Positions 41,968-50,817 of a stretch of 64,000 nucleotides of DNA are shown here, piece after piece (position 1 is the first letter of the stretch; every line of letters starts with the position of its first letter). The stretch is from Thiosocius sp963736445 (lineage in GTDB: Bacteria; Pseudomonadota; Gammaproteobacteria; Chromatiales; Chromatiaceae). A model generated the notes under the pieces. It did not search any database. It was not told where the DNA came from and worked only from the letters and a program-made list of their open reading frames with translations. The stretch is from assembly GCA_963736445.1 (NCBI GenBank), contig CAVTOY010000006.1, forward strand, positions 62,001 to 126,000, read 5' to 3'. The translations under genes were made by a program, and so were the position numbers.

Positions 41968-42134
41968 GCGACACGGACCTTTGCAGCGAGTGACGTCTTA
42001 AAGCCTAAACAAAGGCATCGCAGTATTCAATGTTGATAATGCACTGAAGTGGGGCGCTTTCTCGACTGAGGCGCGCCAAGCGCCTGCAGGCGGGCCCGCT
42101 GACGGTAGTCGCGACTGCGCTTGACCAGCGGCGG

Positions 42135-42791
42135 TCAGGCTGGTTCGATCGCGTAGCCGAGTGCCTCGGCGAGACGCTCGACCAGCTCGCTGGCGAGTTG
42201 GTCCAGGTCGTCTGCAATGCCGAGTGCGGCGGTGCTGGTGACCTCGAGTCCGCGGTGACCGCAGGGGTCGATGCGGCGGAAGGGTTCCAGGTCGTTTGCC
42301 ACGTTGAGTGCCAGGCCGTGATAGGTATACCCGCGCCTTACGCGCAGTCCCAGAGAGGCGATCTTGCGCCCCGCTACGTAAACCCCAGGGGCTTCGGCGC
42401 GCGCCTCGGCCTCGAAACCGCGGGCATCCAGCATTTCAATGATCGCGTCCTCCATGACGCTCACCAGCCGGCGGACGCCGATGCCGCATTCCCGCAGCGA
42501 TAGCAGCAGATAGATCACCAGCTGGCCGGGGCCGTGATATGTCACCTGGCCACCGCGATCGCTTTGCACCACCGGGATGCAGCCGGGGCTGATCAGGTGC
42601 TCCGGCCGGCCCGCTTGCCCCTGGGTGAACACTGGCGTGTGCTCGACGATCCACAGCTCGGAGCGGGTCTGCTCGTCGCGTCGATCGGTGAACTCGCGCA
42701 TTGCCTGCCAGGTGGGTAGGTAGTGACACAGGCCGAGCCGACGTACAACAACGTGTCTATCGTTCATGCCGGTGTCGGGTCGTGTTGCCAT
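42135..42791 (-). CDS. lipB: Lipoyl(octanoyl) transferase LipB
   Basis: A 218-residue enzyme that moves octanoate from acyl carrier protein to lipoyl domains. It shows the family signature RGGQVTYHGPGQLVIYLLL near residue 80, the Lys of GRKIASLGLRV and the catalytic Cys in RIDPCGHRGLEVTS near 174. It begins 6 bp after the DUF493 gene, as in other gammaproteobacteria (ybeD-lipB). The first in-frame ATG (MATRPDTGMNDRHVV) is used; the second ATG, eight codons on, is equally possible. Confidence 0.94.
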   Translation of the reverse strand: MATRPDTGMNDRHVVVRRLGLCHYLPTWQAMREFTDRRDEQTRSELWIVEHTPVFTQGQAGRPEHLISPGCIPVVQSDRGGQVTYHGPGQLVIYLLLSLRECGIGVRRLVSVMEDAIIEMLDARGFEAEARAEAPGVYVAGRKIASLGLRVRRGYTYHGLALNVANDLEPFRRIDPCGHRGLEVTSTAALGIADDLDQLASELVERLAEALGYAIEPA

Positions 42792-42797
42792 GTAGCC

Positions 42798-43067
42798 CTA
42801 AAGGCGCATGAGCACCTTTTCGTGCGCCGTCAGATCGGCATAGATTGCGTCGAGCTGGGCACGGCTGCTGGCCTCGATCACGACACTGATGGAGACATAC
42901 TTGCCGTTGCGGCTGGGGCGCCTGCGTAGACTCTCCTCGCGCAGGGCGTCACAGTGCCGGCGGATCACCTCGAGGACCAGTTCGTGAAAGCCGCCGTCGT
43001 CGATACCCATTGCCTTGATCTCGTATTCGCACGGAAACTGAAATCCCTGCGGTTCCTCAGTTGTCAC
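42798..43067 (-). CDS. ybeD: DUF493 (YbeD-like) protein
   Basis: An 89-residue protein with the DUF493 pattern FQFPCEYEIKAMGIDDGGFHELVLEVIRRH and YVSISVVIEASSRAQLDAIYADL, ending in VLMRL. The start is set at GTG 43067, which overlaps the end of the aminotransferase gene by 11 bp and has GGGGGAG upstream. A longer frame from 43169 is discounted because it runs antiparallel to family length and into the preceding gene. It has been linked to lipoate metabolism by gene order only. Confidence 0.85.
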   Translation of the reverse strand: MTTEEPQGFQFPCEYEIKAMGIDDGGFHELVLEVIRRHCDALREESLRRRPSRNGKYVSISVVIEASSRAQLDAIYADLTAHEKVLMRL

Positions 43068-43938
43068 GGCATTCGCTCCCCCGGCGCAGACGCTCCTTGC
43101 AGGCCTGAAATAGCGCGTCCATGCGGTACCAGTGCTCGCCCGGGACGCCCTTGCCGACCGGCCGCCCATCGAGTTCGACTACCGCCGAAATCTCGCGTGT
43201 CGAGCTGGTCAACCAGACCTCTTCGGCCGTTTCGAGGTCGCTTTCGTGGATCGATGCCTGGGCATAGGGAGCGCCGGCCGTACGTGCCAGCTCCAGCACC
43301 AGGTCACGGGTGATGCCCGGCAGGAGTTCTTCGCTGTCCGGCGGTGTCAGCAGCAGGCCGTTGTTGACGATGAACAGGTTACTCGCGCTGCCTTCCATCG
43401 CCGCACCATCACGAATCAGGATCGCCTCATCGGCCCCTTCCTCGGTGGCCTGTGCGCGCGCGAGCACATTGGCGAGTAGCGTCGTGGCCTTGATGTCGCA
43501 GCGATGCCAGCGGATGTCAGTCAGCGTGATCACCTTGATGCCGCGCCGCGCGCTGTCCGGATCCCGGGGCGGGTTGACGCTGGTGAATGCGATGACGTTT
43601 GGCGTTACCTGCTGCGGTATCACGTGGCTGCGTATTGGATAGGCCCCGCGGGTCACCTGCAGGTAGATGGATTGATCCTGCCCCGGTAGCTGTGCCGACA
43701 GGCGTTCCAGTACGGCTTGCCACTGGGCATGGTCGAGCGGGTTGTGCATGCGTATTGCGGCGAGGCTGCGATCGAGGCGGCGCAGATGATGGCTGACACG
43801 AAATGGCAGCCCGCCATAGGCCGGTACTACCTCGTAGACACTATCCCCAAACAGCAGGCCGCGATCGGTGATCGGCAAACAGGCCTCGCTGCGGGGCAGA
43901 TACTCACCATTCAGGTAGGCCAGCAGCGATTCGCTCAT
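43057..43938 (-). CDS. dat: D-amino acid aminotransferase (class IV PLP enzyme)
   Basis: A 293-residue fold-type IV aminotransferase. It opens LAYLNGEYLPRSEACLPITDRGLLFGDSVYEVV. The PLP Lys is probably in RCDIKATTLLANVLARAQA near residue 150, followed by EGSASNLFIVNNGLLLTPP and LPGITRDLVLELA. It interconverts D-amino acids and 2-oxo acids, giving D-Glu or D-Ala for peptidoglycan. It lies between dacC and ybeD in a cell-wall gene row. The branched-chain aminotransferase family is related, but the neighbourhood favours the D-specific enzyme. Confidence 0.88.
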   Translation of the reverse strand: MSESLLAYLNGEYLPRSEACLPITDRGLLFGDSVYEVVPAYGGLPFRVSHHLRRLDRSLAAIRMHNPLDHAQWQAVLERLSAQLPGQDQSIYLQVTRGAYPIRSHVIPQQVTPNVIAFTSVNPPRDPDSARRGIKVITLTDIRWHRCDIKATTLLANVLARAQATEEGADEAILIRDGAAMEGSASNLFIVNNGLLLTPPDSEELLPGITRDLVLELARTAGAPYAQASIHESDLETAEEVWLTSSTREISAVVELDGRPVGKGVPGEHWYRMDALFQACKERLRRGSECRDN

Positions 43939-44010
43939 AGGTCAAGTCTCATCCGAGGGCTTTCTTATGGCGTGATCCGCCCGGCGAAACGACAGGGCGA
44001 TAGTGGCCGG

Positions 44011-45147
44011 TCACTCCAGCATCATCAACACTGTATCGACCACAGTGCGCCATATCCCACCTTCCGGGATATTCTCCATCGCGACCAGCGGCTCGCGCGT
44101 GATAACCTCGCCGTCGAGTTCGACCACCACCTCACCGACCTTTTGCCCTTTGCTCAAAGGCGCTTGAAGCTGTGGGTCGATCTCGGTTCGCGCCTCCAGT
44201 TTGTCATACTGCCGCCGCGGGATGGTGACGAACAGGTCCCGTTCGAGACCCAGCGCCACCTGTTCCCGATCGCCCATCCAGACCCGTGCGCGGGTTAGGC
44301 GGTCGTCTGCCCCATACAACCGGTGGGTCTCGAAGAAGCGAAAGCCATAATTGAGCAGCGCCAGACTTTCGCGCGCCCGCGACTTCTCGCTGTCGGTCCC
44401 CATGACGACAGAGATCAAGCGCATGCTATCGCGTTTCGCCGAGGCCACAAGACAGTAGCCCGCGGCGGTGGTGTGGCCGGTCTTGATGCCATCCACGTTG
44501 GTATCGCGCCACAGCAGCTCGTTGCGATTCTTCTGGCGTATGTCGTTGTAGGTGAACTCGCGTACCGAATACAGCTTATACAACTCTGGAAATTCGCGGA
44601 TCATCGCCTCACTGACTAGGGTGATGTCGCGCGGCGTCGTGTAGTGCTCCGGATCGGGCAGTCCCGTGGCATTGACAAAGTGGGTGTCGAACATGCCGAG
44701 CCGCTGTGCATGGTCGTTCATCAGATTGGCGAACGCCTCCTCGCTGCCGGCGACGTGTTCTGCCAGTGCCACGCTGGCATCGTTGCCCGACTGGACCACC
44801 ATGCCCTTCAGCAGATCTTCCACTGAGACGCGTGTGTTGACTTCGATGAACATCCGCGACCCCGGCGTCTTCCAGGCCTTTTCACTGACCAATACCTCGT
44901 CGGACAGTTTTATCGAGCCGCCGCGCAGTTCGCGGAACACCACGTAGGCGGTCATGATCTTGGTCAGACTGGCGGGCTCGAGACGCTGCTCAGCGTCTTG
45001 CGCTGCCAGCACCCTATCGCTATCGGTGTCGATCAGCAGGTAACCGGTGGCGGAAACCGACGGTGGCGCGGGTATCGCGTTGTTGGCGCGGCCAAGCAGC
45101 GGCGCGAACAGGATAAACGAGGCAAGGGCGAAGACTGATAGCTGCAC
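44011..45147 (-). CDS. dacC: D-alanyl-D-alanine carboxypeptidase (PBP5/6 type)
   Basis: A 378-residue penicillin-binding protein. It has a signal peptide (ALASFILFAPLLGRANNA), the catalytic ASLTKIMTAYVVF with Ser-x-x-Lys near residue 63, SGND in VVQSGNDASVAL and KTGHT in VDGIKTGHTTAAG. The C-terminal beta domain ends with an amphipathic helix (GGIWRTVVDTVLMMLE) that attaches to the outer face of the inner membrane. It trims the fifth residue of peptidoglycan side chains. A repeat element and a 325-bp gap separate it from rlpA, so it may have its own promoter. Confidence 0.95.
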   Translation of the reverse strand: MQLSVFALASFILFAPLLGRANNAIPAPPSVSATGYLLIDTDSDRVLAAQDAEQRLEPASLTKIMTAYVVFRELRGGSIKLSDEVLVSEKAWKTPGSRMFIEVNTRVSVEDLLKGMVVQSGNDASVALAEHVAGSEEAFANLMNDHAQRLGMFDTHFVNATGLPDPEHYTTPRDITLVSEAMIREFPELYKLYSVREFTYNDIRQKNRNELLWRDTNVDGIKTGHTTAAGYCLVASAKRDSMRLISVVMGTDSEKSRARESLALLNYGFRFFETHRLYGADDRLTRARVWMGDREQVALGLERDLFVTIPRRQYDKLEARTEIDPQLQAPLSKGQKVGEVVVELDGEVITREPLVAMENIPEGGIWRTVVDTVLMMLE

Positions 45148-45339
45148 GATACTACGTTCCTAATGGCGGTCTGCCGAATCTGATCGGCAAGAATACGATG
45201 GGCCGATGCGCTTTACCGCATTGTCGCTGTCGATCCGCGCACGCTTTGCAGATGTGACCGGACCAGAAAGCCACAGTTTACCGCGCGAGCAAGGCCGCAG
45301 TCAGCGTGATATCCCGTAGAGGGGCAAATGAGGTCGGGG

Positions 45340-45476
45340 CTAGCCCGCTTATCTCACCAGCCGGCCAACGGCTGCCTGGCAAGTGCTTGAAATTGCGCCG
45401 GTATAAGCCCACATGAACCCGCTTCGCGCAATGACACTCTGTTTTCGCCGCGATGCCGGTGAGATTTCCAGGCTAG
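45340..45476. repeat. Diverged 137-bp copy of the CTAGCC palindromic repeat
   Basis: The left end CTAGCCCGCTTATCTCACCA and right end CCGGTGAGATTTCCAGGCTAG are inverted relatives, with CTAG at both outer limits. The inside is shorter than in the 184-bp copies and not clearly alignable. The right CTAG holds the stop TAG of rlpA. The rest of the gap between rlpA and dacC (45148-45339) contains no gene that I can support. Confidence 0.7.
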
Positions 45477-46345
45477 TCAATGACCACTAGGGGTTCGACG
45501 ACGCCGAGTTGGTGCATCTGAGCCGTCACCTGGTCGGCCATCTCGACCGATGCCAGTGGGCCAACCTGCACCCGATGTACCGGGCCATTGACCGACGCGG
45601 CCGGGGTTACGCGCACTCGGCGCGAGAGACCGCCCTCCAGGCGCCTGCGCAGGCGTTCCGCATTGCCGGTGTCGCTGAAGGCGCCGGCCTGAAGAAAAAT
45701 CCGTGGCGTTTCGGCCTGTGGGGCCGCCTTTTGCCCCTGGTCGGGCGTCTTGGCGACCCGCGTCATCTCGGCCGGTTGCGGCGCTCGCGGATCGATGGCG
45801 CGGATTTCTACCAGGGCAGTCCCTTTGTCCAGCATGCCGATGCGAGAGGCCGCAGCGTACGACAGGTCAATGATGCGGTTTTCGTGAAAGGGGCCGCGAT
45901 CGTTTACCCTGACGACTACGCGCCGGCCGTTCTCCAGGTTCGTTACCTCGAGGTAGGTCGGTATGGGCAAGCGCTTGTGCGCGGCCGACATGCGGTACAT
46001 GTCGTAGGTCTCGCCGTTGGAGGTAGTCCGCCCGTGAAACTTGCGGCCGTACCATGATGCGATGCCGCGCTCCACGAAGCCTTTGTTTTCTCGCAAGGTG
46101 TAATAGCGCTTGCCCAGCACCACATAGGTGCTCGGGTTGCCGCCGCGACTACGTCGTTCGACCCTGGGTACTGCATCGGGCACATGACTGACGTCGCGAT
46201 GTTCGCCGGGTCCGTCTTGCTCTCCCGCCGGCCCGGTGATCTGCGTGCCACAGCCGGCCAGCGCGAGGCCGAGAACGGTAGTTCCGAACAGACGCCGAAA
46301 CCAAAGTGGGCGACCTGGGAGTCTGTGCACCATGGGCCGACTCAC
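45473..46345 (-). CDS. rlpA: RlpA-type septal lipoprotein with SPOR domain
   Basis: A 290-residue lipoprotein. The lipobox is LALAGCG near residue 33. The double-psi beta-barrel domain contains GIASWYGRKFHGRTTSNGETYDMYRMSAAHKRLP and VVRVNDRGPFHENRIIDLSYAAA, with the catalytic Asp. A Pro/Gln-rich linker leads to a C-terminal SPOR domain (FLQAGAFSDTGNAERLRRRL) that binds denuded glycan strands. It acts as a lytic transglycosylase or septum-associated protein. GTG 46345 follows the mltB stop by 3 bp; ATG 46333 is an alternative start. The stop TAG lies in a repeat end. Confidence 0.92.
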   Translation of the reverse strand: MSRPMVHRLPGRPLWFRRLFGTTVLGLALAGCGTQITGPAGEQDGPGEHRDVSHVPDAVPRVERRSRGGNPSTYVVLGKRYYTLRENKGFVERGIASWYGRKFHGRTTSNGETYDMYRMSAAHKRLPIPTYLEVTNLENGRRVVVRVNDRGPFHENRIIDLSYAAASRIGMLDKGTALVEIRAIDPRAPQPAEMTRVAKTPDQGQKAAPQAETPRIFLQAGAFSDTGNAERLRRRLEGGLSRRVRVTPAASVNGPVHRVQVGPLASVEMADQVTAQMHQLGVVEPLVVID

Positions 46346-46348
46346 GCG

Positions 46349-47347
46349 CTACCCAGCGCTTGGTGCGGCGGCCGCTTGTACATAGCGTTCACGGATCGCC
46401 TCGCTCAGTTGGAAAACGGCCATCGCATATTTGGTGCGTGGATTGTATCGCATGATGGCGTAGAAATTGTCCAAGCCGACCCAGTATTCCTTGCCGTCAT
46501 GGGTCTCGAACTCCAGCAGGCTGACTTTGCCCCCGCCCGGTGGTCGCGGGCCGAACTCGATGCCGGCCGACACCACCTGGTCGACATTCAGGCTGGGTTT
46601 CGCCCCGGCATCGACCAGCGCCTGGTGTTGCGCGGTGACGCCGTGCGCGGGTCCCGCCACCGGCTCGCCCGGTCGCCACTTGCCCTTCTCGACGAAATAG
46701 TTGGCGACGCTGCCAATGACGTCGTCGATGTTCTGCCAGATGTCGCGCTGACCGTCACCGTCGAAATCCACCGCGTAGATCCGGAAACTGTCCGGCATGA
46801 ATTGCGGCACGCCCATTGCCCCTGCGTAGGAGCCTGTCGGCTTCGTCGGCGCGAGCTTCTCCTCGCGGGCGAAACGCAGGAAGTGGCTGAGTTGTTCGCG
46901 AAAGAATTTGCCGCGCCGAGGATAATGGAAGCCCAGGGTGTGCAGTGCGTCCAGAACGCGATAGCCGCCGGTATTGGCGCCATATCGGGTTTCTACACCC
47001 AGAATCGCGACAATGATCTGCGCTGGGACACCGTACTCGCGTTCGGCGCGCGCCAGGGTGTCGGCATGGCGCCGCCAGAAATCTACGCCACCCCCTATGC
47101 GTGACGGTGTGACGAAGATGTCCCGGTATTCGCTCCAGTTGAGGGTCTTCTCGGCCGGTCGTGCGATGGCCTCGAGTATCGGCCGACGCAGCTCTGCCTG
47201 ATAAAGCGCACGGGTGACCTCGCGTTTCGAGAAGCCGTAGCGCTCGACCATCTGGTCGATGAACTCCGCACGCAGTTGGTCAGGGGTCTTGGCGCTGGCG
47301 CTGGCGGCGAGGACCAGCAACAGGGCGGATAACATCATGTTTCGCAT
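46349..47347 (-). CDS. mltB: Membrane-bound lytic murein transglycosylase B
   Basis: A 332-residue lytic transglycosylase of the MltB/Slt35 family. It has a signal peptide (MLSALLLVLAASASA) without a clear lipobox Cys. The catalytic Glu is in AQIIVAILGVETRYGANTGGYRVLDAL, and later blocks GSYAGAMGVPQFMPDSFRIYAVDFDGDGQRDIW and DDVIGSVANYFVEKGKW are typical. It cleaves peptidoglycan to 1,6-anhydro products. It is located between rodA and rlpA, 2-3 bp from each, in the elongation gene row. Confidence 0.94.
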   Translation of the reverse strand: MRNMMLSALLLVLAASASAKTPDQLRAEFIDQMVERYGFSKREVTRALYQAELRRPILEAIARPAEKTLNWSEYRDIFVTPSRIGGGVDFWRRHADTLARAEREYGVPAQIIVAILGVETRYGANTGGYRVLDALHTLGFHYPRRGKFFREQLSHFLRFAREEKLAPTKPTGSYAGAMGVPQFMPDSFRIYAVDFDGDGQRDIWQNIDDVIGSVANYFVEKGKWRPGEPVAGPAHGVTAQHQALVDAGAKPSLNVDQVVSAGIEFGPRPPGGGKVSLLEFETHDGKEYWVGLDNFYAIMRYNPRTKYAMAVFQLSEAIRERYVQAAAAPSAG

Positions 47348-47349
47348 AG

Positions 47350-48489
47350 TCAGGTGGGCAGCAACCTACGATGAGTATGAATGGACATCAGGATACCGAA
47401 GCCGGCCATCAGGGTCACCAGTGAAGTCCCGCCGTAACTTACCAGAGGGAGCGGTACGCCGACTACGGGCAACAGGCCGCTGACCATTCCGGTATTGACG
47501 AACAGGTAGACGAAGAAAACCAATGTCAGCGAGCCGGCGAGCAGACGGGCGAAGGTATCCTGGGCCCGCGTGGCGATATACAGACCGCGAGCGATTACGA
47601 ACAGGTAGAGGGACAGCAGTACCAGCACGCCAGTAAGGCCGAATTCCTCCGACAGCACCGCAAATATAAAATCCGTATGGCGTTCCGGGAGAAAGTCCAA
47701 CTGCGACTGAGTGCCGTTGAGCCATCCTTTACCGTAGATTCCGCCTGAACCGATCGCGATCTTCGACTGGATGATGTGATAACCGGCACCCAGCGGGTCT
47801 TTCTCGGGATCGAGAAAGGTCAGCACACGCTGGCGCTGGTATTCGCGCATCAGGTACCAGACTACCGGTGCCGCGCCCGCGAGGGTGACGATCAAACCAC
47901 CGATCAGCCGCCAGCTGATGCCGGCAAAAAACAACACAAAAATCCCCGCGCAACCGACCAGCAACGCAGTGCCGAGATCCGGTTGTTTGGCGATCAGCAG
48001 CACCGGCACCACCATCAGCAGTGCAGCGAAGGCGAGGCGCTGCCAGCTCGGCGGCAGGCGTTTCTCGGCCAGATACCAGGCGATCATCAGCGGCACGGCC
48101 AGTTTGACCATCTCCGACGGCTGGAAGCGGACGACCCCCAGGTCGAGCCAGCGCTGAGCGCCCTTCCCGACCTCGCCGAACGTCAGCACGGCGATCAGCA
48201 TCAGCACGCCAAGGGTGTAAAGCCACGGGCTCCATCGCCGCAACGTGGTCGGGTTGATCTGTGCGACGGCCAGCATGATCACGAGGGCCAATACGATGCG
48301 AATCGCCTGGCGCTGTAACTGGGCGAGATTCTCACCCGAGGCTGAGTACAGAACGATGAGACCGAATCCACATAGGAGCAAGACGCCGGCAAGCAACGGC
48401 AGGTCGACATGAAAGACCGCCAGCAGACCCTGACGTCGGGCGGGATTGGACGGCGTCAGATCACCCAGTTGGCGCGGCATATAACTCAA
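47350..48489 (-). CDS. rodA: Peptidoglycan glycosyltransferase RodA (SEDS)
   Basis: A 379-residue polytopic membrane enzyme of the SEDS family that polymerises glycan strands with PBP2 during cell elongation. Typical blocks are GFGLIVLYSASGENL, RWLDLGVVRFQPSEMVKLAVPLMIAW, AKQPDLGTALLVGCAGIFVLFFAG and NTGMVSGLLPVVGVPLPLVSYGGTSLV. It overlaps mrdA by 4 bp (start within the end of mrdA), so the pair is probably translationally coupled. Confidence 0.96.
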   Translation of the reverse strand: MSYMPRQLGDLTPSNPARRQGLLAVFHVDLPLLAGVLLLCGFGLIVLYSASGENLAQLQRQAIRIVLALVIMLAVAQINPTTLRRWSPWLYTLGVLMLIAVLTFGEVGKGAQRWLDLGVVRFQPSEMVKLAVPLMIAWYLAEKRLPPSWQRLAFAALLMVVPVLLIAKQPDLGTALLVGCAGIFVLFFAGISWRLIGGLIVTLAGAAPVVWYLMREYQRQRVLTFLDPEKDPLGAGYHIIQSKIAIGSGGIYGKGWLNGTQSQLDFLPERHTDFIFAVLSEEFGLTGVLVLLSLYLFVIARGLYIATRAQDTFARLLAGSLTLVFFVYLFVNTGMVSGLLPVVGVPLPLVSYGGTSLVTLMAGFGILMSIHTHRRLLPT

Positions 48490-50324
48490 GGTCCGTCGTC
48501 CTTTCTAAGCAGGTAGGCATCCATGATCTGGCGCGCAATCGGTGCGGCGACGGCGCCGCCATGGCCGCCGTTCTCGACCACGACCGCGACTGCGATCTGC
48601 GGATCCTCGACCGGGGCGTAGGCGACGAACAGCGCATGATCGCGGAGCTTCTTGTCTAATCCGTCTTCTTCATACTCGGCGTCCTGGGCAACAGTGAATA
48701 CTTGGGCCGTGCCGGTCTTGCCGGCGATCTGGTAACGATCGCTACGAATGCGTTTGGCCGTACCACGCGGGCTCTCGACCACATCGCGCATGGCGTTGCG
48801 TACATCCTCCCAATTCTGCTGCGCGCCGATCGGAATCAACTTGGGGTGCGGCGGGATCGGGTTGATCTCGCCGCTGTCGCGGTCGCGCAGGTAGTCGACG
48901 ACGTGGGGTGTATAGAAGGTTCCGTTATTGGCGATTGCTGCGGTTGCTGCGGCCAACTGCAAGGGCGTTGTCAGATAATAGCCCTGGCCGATCCCCATGA
49001 TGAGGGTCTCGCCCGGATACCAGGGTTGACGCCGCGCACGGCGCTTCCAGTCGCGCGATGGCAGCAAACCGGTCGACTCTCCGGTCAGGTCGATGCCGGT
49101 GCGATCGCCGAAGCCGAAATGCGACAGATAGTCGTGCAGCTGGTCGATGCCCAGATCATGGGCGAGTCTGTAGAAGTAGACGTCGCACGACTGGACGATC
49201 GCCGACTGCAGGTCCATGGAGCCATGGCCGCCCTTCTTCCAGTCCCGATAGCGGTGAACATTGCCCGGCAACTGGTAGAAGCCGGGGCAGAAGATACTGC
49301 TGTCGTAGGTGGCAGCGCCGCGCTCCAGCCCGGCCAGTCCCATAAAGGGCTTCACGGTCGACCCTGGCGGATACTGACCACGCAGTGCACGATTGTACAG
49401 CGGGCGGTCCTCGTCCTGTTGCAGCGCCCTGTAGTTCTTTGTGCTGATGCCTTCGACGAACTGGTTGGGGTCGTAACCGGGCTGGCTGACGAAGGCCAGT
49501 ATACCGCCGTTCTGCGGGTTGATGGCGACAGCGGCGCCGTTGTTGTCGCCGAACGCCTGCATGGCTACCTCCTGGAGGCCGATGTCCAGGTGAAGATGGA
49601 CGTCGACGCCAGGCTCCGGGGTGCTCTGTTCCAGCGTGCGTACCCGGCGGCCGGCGGCATTGACCTCGACCTGCTCCAGGCCGACGACCCCATGCAGTGC
49701 CGATTCGTAGGTCTTTTCGACGCCGTTCTTGCCGATGTGGCTGGTCCCTGCGTAATTCGAGGCATCGATCTGCTCCAGATCTGCCTGGCTGATGCGGCCG
49801 ACATAGCCCAGCACATGGTTGGTCTTGACGTCGTGTGGGTAGTGACGCAACAGCTGCGCCTTGATATCCACCCCGGGGAAGCGATGGCGATGGACCGCGA
49901 ACTGTGCGGTTTCATCCTGGCTCAGATCGATCCGGATGGGCACGCTGTCGAAACGCCGTTTGCGTTCCTTCAGCCGCCAGAAGCGCTCCAGGTCCTCCTC
50001 ACCGATCTCGATTAACTTGGCCAGCTCACTCAGAGTGCCCTGCAGGTCCCCCACCTGTTCGGGCGTGATCTCCAGGCTGTACGCAGGGCGATTCTGAGCC
50101 AGCAGCGCCCCATTGCGGTCGTAGATCAGGCCTCGGGTCGGTGGCAACGGGACCAACTTGACGCGATTCTCGCGTGACAACGTCGTGAAGTGTTCGTGAT
50201 CGACGACCTGCAGCTGCACCATGCGCGAGACGAGCAGCAACATCGTCGCCAGCACCAACATGCCGGCCACGATGGTGCGGGTCAGAAAGGCCTGGCTCTC
50301 GCGGATGTTGTCCTTGATCTGCAT
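48486..50324 (-). CDS. mrdA: Penicillin-binding protein 2
   Basis: A 612-residue elongation transpeptidase. One N-terminal membrane helix (TIVAGMLVLATMLLLVSRMV) is followed by the pedestal domain and the transpeptidase domain with STVKPFMGLAGLE (Ser-x-x-Lys), the QSCDVYFYRLA block and the KTGTAQV box. It crosslinks peptidoglycan together with RodA. ATG 50324 is preferred since homologues begin with a basic KD-IRES segment. An ATG at 50342 that overlaps mreD by 11 bp is also possible. Confidence 0.95.
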   Translation of the reverse strand: MQIKDNIRESQAFLTRTIVAGMLVLATMLLLVSRMVQLQVVDHEHFTTLSRENRVKLVPLPPTRGLIYDRNGALLAQNRPAYSLEITPEQVGDLQGTLSELAKLIEIGEEDLERFWRLKERKRRFDSVPIRIDLSQDETAQFAVHRHRFPGVDIKAQLLRHYPHDVKTNHVLGYVGRISQADLEQIDASNYAGTSHIGKNGVEKTYESALHGVVGLEQVEVNAAGRRVRTLEQSTPEPGVDVHLHLDIGLQEVAMQAFGDNNGAAVAINPQNGGILAFVSQPGYDPNQFVEGISTKNYRALQQDEDRPLYNRALRGQYPPGSTVKPFMGLAGLERGAATYDSSIFCPGFYQLPGNVHRYRDWKKGGHGSMDLQSAIVQSCDVYFYRLAHDLGIDQLHDYLSHFGFGDRTGIDLTGESTGLLPSRDWKRRARRQPWYPGETLIMGIGQGYYLTTPLQLAAATAAIANNGTFYTPHVVDYLRDRDSGEINPIPPHPKLIPIGAQQNWEDVRNAMRDVVESPRGTAKRIRSDRYQIAGKTGTAQVFTVAQDAEYEEDGLDKKLRDHALFVAYAPVEDPQIAVAVVVENGGHGGAVAAPIARQIMDAYLLRKDDGP

Positions 50325-50331
50325 GCTGCGG

Positions 50332-50817
50332 TCAGCTGACATCGAAGTGGCGGCGGATTGAGCGCAGTGTGACAAAAATCCAAGGCCAAAGCAGCGCACT
50401 GATCAGTGGTACTGCCCAGTAAACGAGCCCGGGGGTCTCGCCGCGGGTCGCGCCAGTTACCCACAGTGCCAGCAGACGCTCGATGACCAGCAGCACCAAG
50501 ATACCGAGTGATTGCTGCCAAAATGGAAACACGCGGATTCGCTGATGCAGCTGAATGGCGATGAAGGTCACGACCGACAGCCCGAGCGCATGCTGCCCCA
50601 GCAGCGTGCCGGTCAGCACATCGAGCACGATACCGACCACGAATCCGCTGCCGACGCCGATCCGGTGCGGCAGCGCAATCGCCCAATACAGCAATACCAG
50701 GGTGACCCACTGTGGACGAAACGGACGCGCCCACTCTGGCATCGGCAAGATGGTCAGCAGCATCGCGATACACAGGGAGATCAGTATGACCAGACGCCCA
50801 TGTCCGTCTGCGCTCAT
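50332..50817 (-). CDS. mreD: Rod-shape-determining protein MreD
   Basis: A 161-residue inner-membrane protein with about five helices, beginning LVILISLCIAMLLTILPMPEWARPFRPQWVTLVLLYWAIALPHRIG, the typical MreD opening. It contains GIVLDVLTGTLLGQHALGL. It links MreC to the cell-elongation complex. It overlaps mreC by 4 bp and lies in the conserved mreBCD-mrdA-rodA order. Confidence 0.95.
   Translation of the reverse strand: MSADGHGRLVILISLCIAMLLTILPMPEWARPFRPQWVTLVLLYWAIALPHRIGVGSGFVVGIVLDVLTGTLLGQHALGLSVVTFIAIQLHQRIRVFPFWQQSLGILVLLVIERLLALWVTGATRGETPGLVYWAVPLISALLWPWIFVTLRSIRRHFDVS

Noticed and set aside
48702..50015. 437-codon frame antisense to mrdA
   Set aside because: Long antisense frames are common in GC-rich genes. 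The opposite strand has all PBP2 motifs.
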